A stretch of DNA of 64,000 nucleotides from Pachyseris speciosa (lineage: Eukaryota; Cnidaria; Anthozoa; Scleractinia; Pachyseridae). Shown here one piece after another: positions 10,856-22,100 of this stretch. The translations under genes were made by a program, and so were the position numbers. The stretch lies in contig JAEMWC010000360.1 in the NCBI GenBank assembly GCA_016490735.1, forward strand, positions 660,001 through 724,000. The letters run 5' to 3'. How positions within the stretch are numbered: position 1 is the first letter of the stretch; each line of letters starts with the position of its first letter. Under the pieces are notes generated by a model. That model was not told the origin of the DNA. It did no database searches and saw only the letters and a list, made by a program, of their open reading frames with translations.

Positions 10856-12364
10856 GTATCGCTCCATTGAGATGTACATTTTGTTGAATAACTCAAGTAC
10901 GGGATATCACACACCCCTGAGACTTTGACAGGTAGTTTATTTACCATTTTGCCACAATATCTCAAGTTCTGGACTTTAATTTTTGAATGATAAGCGATTA
11001 TATTTTACAAATGTACTAGCGTCCCTTGAAACTGTCCAGAAACGTTCCTTTCTTGTGTTTCAAATGACCCTGGATTGAGGTATTTGTAAACAGTTTCACT
11101 CTGCTAATTAATTTTCTACTCACATTTCACCGAGACTCCATTCACATTTATGCGAAAAAATCCAACATCGTTCGATAAGCGTTTCCTTTCTCAAACAATT
11201 ATCCATCGAAGCGAAAACAAGTGTGCTTAGTTTTTTTTTTTTGGAATCAATACACTATTTTTATCATCTTGCATAACGATAAACCTCTGTGGCCTAAAGG
11301 TCATTGTTCCTGCCTGTGACGCAGCTAACCCGGGTTCGATGTCTTTTAGTGGTATATATCACGGGCTTTATTTTTTCTGTTTCTCTTTTTCTTGTTCTTT
11401 TAGAAATATTTTTTACAAGTGTTATAATTATTGTGCTCAATGGTTGAGCTGTATTTTAGAGGAATATATGTTGATAGGGGTCTAAAGAAATAGACTCCAA
11501 CACAAGCTAAACACAATGCGTCCGATGTAAGAAAGACAGACTTCCCTCTATTCTTTTGTTTAGCACTAAGTTAGGGATACAATACTGTTTTTTGCAAGCC
11601 CGGGTTTAGGCTAATTGTAGCCTCTTGTTTACTTGAAGGTGCTCCCTCCATCGGTGTACATGAATATTTATTATCGCATCGATACTGTACAATTTGAAAT
11701 TTAGCGTAATTATGTTTATTTTCATAATTCAGCAAGAGACAGTAAAACTGAGAATGAGTGCTCCTCGATTTCTCACGGATTTTTATGTTGGTATAAGCAC
11801 CGCTTTCCTACGAAGAAAAGGAAAGTACTCGGGAGTCCGATATTGCCTTGCTAGCTAAAGCCATAAAAGTTAATTTTTACTCGTTTATTGGCTTTGTCCA
11901 TCTCTTTCGCTTCATGCCATAGAGGTCATCTATCCGTTACGTCCACAAAGTGTCTTAACTGCTGGTAATTGAATGAATTCCTCCACAAATCTCTAGGTTT
12001 TTTTAAAGTCTCACTGCATGGCCTGATAATTGAGTCTGACATGCACAGTCACGAATTTAGTCAACTCCTAGGGAACAGAAAACAAATGTCCGTCTCAGTG
12101 GGGAGAGAATTTGGTAGAACATGTTTCAAGGGAAGAGGTACCGAAAAACCGTTTTGTCTGTGCAAATAAGCGAGCATATAAATCTAGCATCTTGACTATT
12201 TGCCTCCAAGGTCTACGCTGCTCTCACATAACATATAATGCGCTGAAAAATGTCTACTAAATAGTAGCACTTGTTAAAAATTTAACCTGCTGATTTTTCA
12301 GCTTTCATTTCTCTTCTGCCTACAATACTAATAGATGATTTCACGGTTATTGGCGCCATATTAA

Positions 12365-12820
12365 CTGTGGGGCAAACACGGCTAAAATTACAGTAAATGT
12401 ATGGGATTTTGACCGACTTTGAACCGCTGTAACGCCGCTAAAAAGAGGCGAATTTCCAACATTTGCCACTACTTTTAACGGTTTTATTGATATCGTTCAT
12501 TCATCAGAAAATAAAGCCATTAACGAAGGTACAACGTCCGTAAATTCGAATTATAAATCTTCTCATGTGGCTTCTAAATTCGCGGTAATTTGCATAATTT
12601 TGATTAGAGAGGTTTGTATGAAATCTTAAAAATTCGTTGACGGTCGTTGTAGCTTGAATCTGTCCTTTATACTTCATGAAAATAATGTCAGTACAAATGT
12701 CTTTTGAAAGAAATTTTCGCTGAGTGCGCAAATCCGCCTCTTTGTAGCGCTGTTACAGCGGTTCAAAGTCGGTCATATTCCCATACATTTACTGCAATTT
12801 TCGTCGCGTTTGCCCCACAG
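12365..12820. mobile_element. 456-bp fold-back MITE, copy 1
   Basis: CTGTGGGGCAAAC at the left and GTTTGCCCCACAG at the right open inverted repeats of about 88 bases that run through TTTACTG, TGTATGGGAT, GACCGACTTTGAACCGCTGTAAC and AAGAGGCG. The 270-base centre has no gene. It lies about 0.4 kb beyond the stop codon of gene A. Confidence 0.85.
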
Positions 12821-13197
12821 ATAATAGAGAGTTTAAGCATGACGTTTAAGGCAGACGGCAAACGACAAAGAGAACCTCTGAGTTTTTATTCTCTTCTTGT
12901 AATTGTTAAATAAATCACACAACAATGGACAAATGCCTCCTACCATTGACCACAAATAAAAATATTTTCACTCTACTGTACAGACAGCTGAGGACAGACG
13001 CAAAAGTTATTAGTTATTGAATATCTGCTATAGGTATTTAATTGTGAAGCGAAAAACTCTCTGTAGTTTGAGTCGCCAACCCTCGCCAACCCTCCGCATC
13101 CGCAATAAAACTAAGCTTTTATATTTTGGTCCTTTGCAGTTGTAGGGTATACATTTAAATGACGAGACACTGCTTGTAATTATAAAAGGATTCCCTC

Positions 13198-13716
13198 TCA
13201 CTGCACAAAGATATATCCCATCGCCTTGATGTGTTTGTTTTCTTTGTCTCCCATGCTTGTAGCCTCGTTTCCACAAGTGTTGGAGTCGTCATGGTTCCCT
13301 CCAGTACCAAACCCAATTCTGGAGTCACAGTCAATGCAGTCGTTTTCGTTGTTACCAAGGATACCGATTCTTGCTTTGGCATTGTCAAGTCGATCACTGA
13401 GAACGTTAAACCCCTCTTTGTTACAGTTTATTTGGAGAGAAGCTTCTGAACCAAGCAGCGTCTTCCACGCGTTACGACCCAGTGAGGTGGAGTGGTATTT
13501 TCCGTCAGCGATCAGTGAATACAAGGACCTGGCTTGCTTGTGTATAACAACAAAGTTGACCTGCCCATTGACCTCCATCCCCAGGCAGATCTTGGAGAAG
13601 GACGTGTTCCAGTAGGTAGGTAATTTTGTCTCCTGTTTGTCGATCCCAGTCTCTCCTCCTGTAAGGTTAAAGGTTTTCTTGTTGCTCCAGAAGCTGGAAT
13701 CGTAGTGAAAGGTTGA
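13198..13716 (-). CDS. Gene A exon 9: C-terminal lectin-like domain with variable cassette
   Basis: 172 codons plus TGA. Conserved parts include FHYDSSFWSNKKTF, YWNTSFSKICLGM, QVNFVVIHK and KARIGILGNNEN, then RIGFGTGG, SNTCGNEA and IKAMGYIFVQ. NNE, the paired cysteines and the GGG-like turn recall the ligand end of intelectins and fibrinogen domains. N-glycosylation motifs: NLT and NTS. Residues about 428-462 are the variable cassette described in the findings. Confidence 0.9.
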   Translation of the reverse strand, partial: STFHYDSSFWSNKKTFNLTGGETGIDKQETKLPTYWNTSFSKICLGMEVNGQVNFVVIHKQARSLYSLIADGKYHSTSLGRNAWKTLLGSEASLQINCNKEGFNVLSDRLDNAKARIGILGNNENDCIDCDSRIGFGTGGNHDDSNTCGNEATSMGDKENKHIKAMGYIFVQ

Positions 13717-16700
13717 CTGCGAAAAGAAAAGTTCAAATAATCGTCTGTTCTTTTAAATTATTTAACTGAAAGCTTAAAACTCAAGCCTAAAAGAATGAAG
13801 AAATTTGCTTGCCAGGGGAGAGTGCAATTCTTGTTCCATATAAATTTCCTCCAAACCAGAATTATTCTGGTAGTCCAAAACCCTCATATAATGCAATTTT
13901 CTCTGGAGTTCCCACAGTGGGTCGGTATGGAAAGCGCAAATCGTCGACCGTTTGAGTGTACACTTCCCTGGCTGAGTATGGGTTTTTAATCTAGACACTG
14001 GAACAGGGGCTTACGTTTCGGATTATAGCTTTCTCGCCTTCTTGGTGATTTCCCTAGACATAACACTGGTGTTTTATTTCAGTTAAAAAGTGTGAACGAA
14101 CTACTGTTATAGGGTATTCCATCATGCTTAGTTTTGACGTAATGATTCAACTGTCTACAGCTCTATAACTATAAAACAACCAGCTCAACTTTGAGGGAAT
14201 ATACTCTGGGGACGATCGAGATTTGTGCACAAAATGTCTCATTGACAGCTAAGACAGAGTTTTACCTTTGCGCCATCAGTCTTCATGATTAGTGTCCACC
14301 CTCCATCTCCACATACTCCATTTCCCGTAGTTTTCATAGTCATATGACAGTAGACATTGATAACTTCATTGTCCACTATCAGAGGGTAGGTTTTGCTATC
14401 ATTTGATCTGGAAAGAGGGATGGCCAAAATTACTCAGACTTACTCGATAAATATCAAAATAATTCCTCATGTAATCAGCATGAAAACAATGTAGACCCTA
14501 TTATACCGAACGCTGTTTTAGAATACCAGTTATGATCGAAACGGGAATGTTATAAATGTTACTTACATATTGTTGTCATAAATTTCCTTGCATGACGAAA
14601 AAACTGCGTGACATTAAAAATAAAGAGAAAGAAAACGGTTGTCATGTCAACGGTTGATGATAAAATCATAAAATCGCTATAACAAAGATAGTAGACTTTA
14701 TTGGAGTTACCGATTAAAACAAAATCCATATATAATGGGAGGCCACGCGTAGCCGATACTTGGGAAGGTTACATAGAGTGTATAGTTCAAGTCGATCGTA
14801 ATTCAATTTTGAGTAAACATTGCTTCCTACCACTTGTTCAGTACTATGCTTGGTACAACTTCGACCACTCGCTCAGCTCTTTGGGAGGAAAAAAAGCAAA
14901 TAAAAACCCATTTTAAGACAGCGGTTCGGTTTCACCTTTGATTTGTTCAGTGGCATGGTGTTCAACAACTTCTGGTAAAGCTGTTTCTGGAACATGAAAT
15001 TTAGAAGGATTATAAAATTGGAAACTATATCTATACTTTTTAATCTCATTTTGATTTACATTTGCAGGATATTACATAACCTACACATTCCCCTGTGTTA
15101 TTACTGGATTAATAATAGACATGAAAAAAATTTCTCGATTCTGATTGGCTAAGAGAAATGCAGTTTTTTTTAGGAAAAACGATGCAGAGAAAAAGGAAAT
15201 TCGCTGCAGAAAAAAAGAAATACAGTGCAAATAAGAGAATTATACAGGACTCAGCCTGATTGCCTCCATTCATTCACCACGGGAGCCGCTTCGCTCCCTT
15301 CACTTCAAGATTCCTCGTAGGTTTTCCGTTGTTTACTAAATATACAGTTGATATGCCTTTATTCAAAGTTTGGAGTGCCGACAAAATAGATCGAAAACGA
15401 GTTTTGGCGCACAAATTTTCGGATTTGGTTTGAAAAAGGAAGCAATTTTAGACGATTTTAGAAGAAAATATTAATTATGAGCGGGGAGCGTGCCTAAATG
15501 CTTCATGCAACGAGTGATTTGCTATAGATTTATACTTGATTTTCCTTTTTTGAGGCCCTGACAGTGGGGTATTTGACCGTCTAAACTGGAAACACAGCGG
15601 GTCATTGGATCAAAATTTTTCAAAAAAGTCAAATGCCAGGTGTTTGCCCTCGGGAAGGGTGGGGGGGGGGGATGAACACTTTTGAAATTAAATTGACTGA
15701 TACAGTTTTTTAAAGGGGGGGGGCTTAGATAGGCCTGCGCGACTCCCACTCGCGTGTTCTTAGCCTTGAAGCTATAGTTTTGCTCTAACGAGTATGTGTT
15801 TCAAGGAACGCCCTCTCTTGTAGGATAGAAGTGGCGGTTCCTTAAAGATTTCTCTGAGCGTCTTTTGTTTCTCATGCAATAAAATGCCATTTGCTCATAA
15901 GGATTTCTTTTAAGTTTGGCACTGATGGGTGACATTGTATTATAAACGGCACGATTCGTTTGTTTTCTTTCTCTTTTTGTCGGAGGGCTTGTTTCCTGTT
16001 TTGAAACTTTTTTCTGAGAGGTTTCTTTGGATAAAGGCCTTAGGGCAACCTCTATATACATGGTGTGTTTTGAAATGCTCTACTTTCTCGCTTCAAGTAT
16101 TGATTTAGAAGAGTTTGTCCTCAGAAGTCTTTAAAGCCTCTCCTTTCACAAATCCCCTCTTAACACCGGTCGGGTGACAGGATGAGAAATGTGTATATTG
16201 GAATGTCTCAGTAGGCTTGAAATGGGTTCGCACATTAAGAAGTGATGTTGTTTCGAATCTTACGCCTTTGTATATGATGGTGTCCAAGAAAGTTATTTCA
16301 GTTTCTGAAACTTCAGCCGTGAATTTAATTGTAGGGTGGTGTTTGTTTGCTTGCTCAATGAACTGTGTTATATCTCCTCTGTTCGTGTTCCAGAGGGAGA
16401 AAATGTCGTCTATGTAGCGTTTCCAAACGAGCGGTTTAATCATGATTTGGCTTATAATTTCTGTTTCCACTTTTGCCATGGAGATATTGGTTAAGGCGAC
16501 AGCCATTTTCGTCCCCACAGCAGTTCCATGTGTTTGGAGATAATCTCGTCCATTAAACTGGACAAATTTTCTTGTAAAATTAGCCTTAGCACCTCTTGAA
16601 GCTGTTGAGCAGGAATAGGAGGTTTTTTTTTATGGAAGGCATCATATGCTGCGCATATTGTTCGAATTCCTTCCTCCTATGATATATTTGTATATAAGCT

Positions 16701-19099
16701 CGTTACGTCCATTAAAACAAGGATGTAGAGAAAGATGACAAAGATGCATCCAAACCAGTCGCCCGGCATTTTAATCTCCCTAGCCATTCCAAAGAACACA
16801 TGTCGATCTCCGGCCTTTCCCAACAGCAGGGTACCATGGAAAGCCGTAAAAATCTTGAGCAAAAATTTATCTTTAAAATCAGCACTCTTAATCCCCATGG
16901 TATCAACGAACGATCTTCATTTTATTAATTTATTCCTGTTTTTCACGTCACCATGTTACCACCAAAGGCGTAGCTCCATATTCTGTATATAAACCATACA
17001 CAACCCACAATTCCTCGATTGGCTCTGACGAAGTGCTAACGCTCGAAACGTAAGCTTTTTGAATCCCTGTACGGTGGTCAATTTACATTATCAGCTCCGT
17101 TGATAAACCAAGTTTTCGTATTTGAAGAAAGTGATGTCTAGCTATAGAGAAGGAAATTCCCGACAAAATCGGAAATTATGAGCCCGTTGTACTTACACTT
17201 TGCTCAATCTATCTTACGCCGAGATAACAAAACAAACAAGGCGAAGATTATGAACCAGAAGTACTGAAGGTAATGATTACAGCACCTTTGATAAACACTT
17301 CACAAAAAAAGCTAAGTAGCCTTACAGCTATAGCCCATAACTGTTTACTAAATCAGTTAGCGTAATGTAGTAATCTAATGCATATCTTATAGTAATATTG
17401 TAATAGTTTAATGACTTTTTATTTATTATTTAATTTTTTTTAAATTCCTTATATATAAATGACTGATCCGCCTAGATTAGCCAGTGCTATTTGCGGATCA
17501 GTCACGTTTGTAAATGTGTTTTTGAAATCTTAATCAAAGATCATCTCTCTCATCTCTCATCTCCGATCCGGCTTAAAAAAATTAAAATCATTGACAAAAG
17601 GCGTGATGAATAAATTATTTTTGCACGTGATTCACCTGCGTTGCATCTGCGAAATTATGATAAGCAATCGCGCAATTTGTTCGCGTATATTATTAAAAAG
17701 AAATCACATTATTTTTCTAGTGCAATTTGGAATAAATAAGCAGTTGTAAATTTTTTCAAAGACCACAAATTGCACTCGCCCTACTGGATCGTGCAATTTC
17801 GTGAGTCTTTGAAAACATTTACTCGTGCCTATTTATTTTAAATTGCTATTACCTATACGTCTCCGTGGTTTAACCGCGGTTAAACGTAAAAAATAAGAAA
17901 AGTCCTTTAGAGATACGGTTTTTACGTTGAGAGTTCAAAGATGATAAGTTTTTCTTCAGTCTGTGAGTTTACTAAATCATTTTATAAATTACTAAAACAG
18001 TTTTACGAACAATACGATGAATCGGTTTTCCTGAAGTCACGCATTGAATCAGAAAACAAAAACACACCGCGCCGAACAGTTTCCACATTCTTCGCTTTAA
18101 AATCCTTAAAACGTTTTTAGTAATTCATGAAGTGATTTAGTAAACTCACAGAGTGATGAAAGACTGATCATCTTTGAGCTCTCAGCGTAAAAACATTATC
18201 TTTCAAGAACTTTTCTTATTGTATTTTACGTTTGACCGCGGTCAACTCCGTAGTTCAGTCGGCTAGAGCTCTGGTTCATCTGGACAAAAGGTCGTGAGTT
18301 GGGATCTCCCTGAAGTGAATGATTTTCTTTTCTCTCCAGTAGCGTGGCCTCAAAATTATCCGACCCTGCGCATGCGCTGGGACACGAAGCCTAGTCATTC
18401 CTAAACAGTGGCCTTACATATATTGCGGCCTGAGTAAAGAAATCATGTACATACATAGAAGACCATACTTTATAATTTTTCTGGATCTCTTCGATAGCAA
18501 GATAAATAAAATCTTCAGCTTGTGTAAAACTGTGCGATCTCGTTCTTTTTGCGTTAACCAATTAGCAGAATATCAACGTTTGAAATCCACCTAAGGTTGA
18601 AAACTGAAATCTAAGAGACTAAATTCCCAAAGCCGATTCAATTTTATTATTATATACAAAAACAACAACTGTACAACATTTGTTAGCCACAGTTAGCATA
18701 GCTATTTGAGGTGGGTAACAATTCACGATAAATTTTGAGTTAAAATAAATGAATAAATAGACGAAATAGAGCACTGTTTGGAAAACATGAATACAATCAC
18801 ATTTACATTGTACCTTGGGGGCAGTCTCTTCCGTCCCCGTAATATCCCGGATTACATGTACAGTTGTAAGATCCCTTGGTGTTTTTGCAGAAAGCATTAA
18901 CGCTGCAGTTTTGCATTCGTGTGGCACATTCGTCTATATCTGGAAGAAAAAGGTTTTACTTAAAAAAAGGAAAAAAGACCTGGGAACCTTTAAAGGCCTA
19001 TGCAACAATAATCTCAAGAGTGCAATAAAAATAATTCGGTTGCACTGAATTTTCTCTCTGCCTAGCAGCTCCTTTAAGAGTTTATTATTATGATTCTTA

Positions 19100-19145
<46 letters not shown>

Positions 19146-22100
19146 CGATACACATGAAATTAACATAAAATCATTCTGTGACGTTCCTCTTCAAACTATC
19201 CTCCTGGTAAGGTCCGGCGAAATGAAAGCGACAAGTAGCACTCAGGGATTCAATTAGTGGTTCAATTTTCCTTCCCAGATTAAATTCAGAATGATTGTTG
19301 TACACTTTCGTCCACAAAAATGTAACCTGAATTCAATTTTATCTTTTCGTCTCAATGTTCAGGTAGTCTTAGTACATTGGAATGAATGAAACAGTTTTCT
19401 TTACTTTTACTCGAAACGGTCAAGGGCTGGTTAGGCCCTGAGCTCATTGTAATAACTAATTTTCGAGAAAAAAAAGTGAAAGTGGAACTACTCACAAAGC
19501 TAACAAATTATGGGTAGTACGTCATGTAAGTCCACACAAAGTATTCTAAGCAATTCCCGCCGTAGAGTAAGCCCACACAAAACATCTCATCCGAAGCGTA
19601 ACTCCATTATATGACTTGTAGGGGCACCTTGTCACATGTGTTACCTTGTTACCTCTTTTATTATTGTTACCTTGTAACTTCTGTTACCTTGTTATCTCTG
19701 TTACCTTGTTACCTATGTTACCTTGTTACCTTGTTACCTGTGTTACCTTGTTACCTTGTTACCTTGTTACCTTGTTACCTCTGTTACCTTGCTACCTCTG
19801 TTACCTTGTTACCTCTGTTACCTTGTTACCTCTGTTACCTGTGTTACCTTGTTACCTTGTTACCTTGTTACCTTGTTACCTTGTTACCTTGTTACCTTGT
19901 TACCTGTGTTACCTTGTTACCTGTTACCTTGTTACTTCAGTCTGTTCCCTGTGTTACCTTGTTGCCTGTGTTACCTGTTACCTTGTTACCTTGTTCCCTT
20001 TGTTACCTTGTTACCTGTTACCTCGTTACTTCAGTCTGTTACCTGTGTTACCTTGTTACCTGTGTTACCTTGTTACCTTGTTACCTCTGTTACCTTGTTA
20101 CCTGTTACCTGTTACCTTGTTACCTTGTTACTTCAGTCTGTTACCTGTGTTACCTTGTTACCTGTGTTACCTGTTACCTTGTTACCATGTTCCCTCTGTT
20201 ACCTTGTTACCTGTTACCTTGTTACTTCAGTCTGTTACCTATGTTACCTTGTTATCTGTGTTACCTTGTTACTTCTGTTACCTTGTTACCTTGTTACCTG
20301 TGTTAGCTTGTTACCTTGTTACCTCTGTTACCTTGTTACCTTGTTACCTGTGAAACCTTGTTACCTCTTACCTTGTTACCTTGTTACCTGTTACCTCTCT
20401 TACCTTCTTACCTGTGTTACCTTGTTACCTGTTACCTATGTTACCTTGTTACCTGTGTTGCCTTGTTACCTTGTTACCTTGTTACCTATGTTACCTTGTT
20501 ACCTTGTTACCTGTGTTACCTTATTACCCTGTTACCTCTGCTACCTTGTTACCTGTTACCTTGTTACCTGTGTTACCTTGTTACCTGTTACCTTGTTACT
20601 TCAGTCTGTTACCTGTGTTACCTTGTTACCTTGTTACCTTGTTACCTGTGTTACCTTGTTAACTGTTACCTTGTTACCTGTGTTACCTTGTTACCTGTTA
20701 CCTTGTTACTTCAGTCTGTTAGCTGTGTTACCTTGTTACCTTGTTACCTGTGTTACCTTGTTACCTGTTACCTTGTTACTTCAGCCTGTTACCTTTGTTA
20801 CCTTGTTACCTGTGTTACCTGTTACCTTGTTACCTTGTTACCTCTGTTACCTTGTTACCTGTTACCTTGTTACTTCAGTCTGTTACCTGTGTTACCTTGT
20901 TACCTTGTTACCTGTGTTACCTTGTTACCTGTTACCTTGTTACTTCAGTCTGTTACCTCTGTTACCTTGTTACCTTGTTACCTGTGTTACCTTGTTACCT
21001 TGTTACCTTGTTACCTCTGCTACCTTGTTACCTGTTACCTGTTACCTTGTTACTTCAGTCTGTTACCTATGTTACCTTGTTATCTGTGTTACCTTGTTAC
21101 CTCTGTTACCTTGTTACCTGTTACCTTGTTACCTTGTTACCTCTGTTACCTTGTTACCTTGTTACCTGTTACCTTGTTACCTCAGTCTGTTACCTGTGTT
21201 AGCTTGTTACCTTGTTACTTGTGTTAGCTTGTTACCTTGTTAACTTGTTACCTTGTTACCTATGTTACCTTGTTACCTTGTTACCTTATTACCTTGTTAC
21301 CTCTGTTACCTTGTTACCTGTTACCTTGTTACCTTGTTACCTCTGTTACCTTGTTACCTGTGTTACCTTGTTACCTGTTACCTTGTTACTTGAGTCTGTT
21401 ACCTGTGTTACCTTGTTACCTTGTTCCCTTCTGTTACCTTGTTACCTGTTACCTTGTTACTTCAGTCTGTTACCTGTGTTAGCTTGTTACCTTGTTACTT
21501 GTGTTACCTTGTTACCTTGTTAACTTGTTACCTTGTTACCTATGTTACCTTGTTACCTTGTTACCTTATTACCTTGTTACCTCTGTTACCTTGTTACCTG
21601 TTACCTTGTTACCTTGTTACCTCTGTTACCTTGTTACCTGTGTTACCTTGTTACCTGTGTTACCTTGTTACCTGTTACCTTGTTACTTCAGTCTGTTACC
21701 TGTGTTACCTTGTTACCTGTGTTACCTTGTTACCTTGTTCCCTCTGTTACCTTGTTACCTGTTACCTTGTTACTTCAGTCTGTTACCTGTGTTACCTTGT
21801 TACCTTGTTACCTCTGTTACCTTGTTACCTTGTTACCTCTGTTACCTTGTTACCTGTTACCTGTTACCTTGTTACTTCAGTCTGTTAGCTATGTTACCTT
21901 TTTACCTCTGTTACCTTGTTGCCTGTGTTACCTTGTTACTTCTGTTACCTTGTTACTTGTTAGCTGTGTTACTTTGTTACCTCTTTTACCTGTGTTACCT
22001 TGTTACCTCTGTTACCTGTGTTACCTTGTTACTTCCGTTATTTTGTTATCTTGTTAGCTCTGTTACCTTGCTACCTCTTCCACCTTGTTGTTACCTTGAT

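Larger units (their letters stand above)
8231..11877. other. No gene recognised; several small repeats
   Basis: No frame here resembles a known protein. A GGAGAAAAACCTCTCGGAGCAGAG block near 9208 is a sequence I associate with dispersed invertebrate repeats. A tRNA-like word (GTGGCCTAAAGG ... GGGTTCGAT, about 11290-11341) may be a degenerate SINE head. Other structures are listed separately. Confidence 0.4.

Noticed and set aside
13226..13615. Plus-strand frame opposite exon 9 (also 38005-38259 and 60149-60415)
   Set aside because: Antisense shadow of the conserved lectin exon; no family resemblance.
16105..16518. YIDD-containing frame as a host gene
   Set aside because: It matches Penelope-type reverse transcriptase, is broken by frameshifts and recurs as a repeat.
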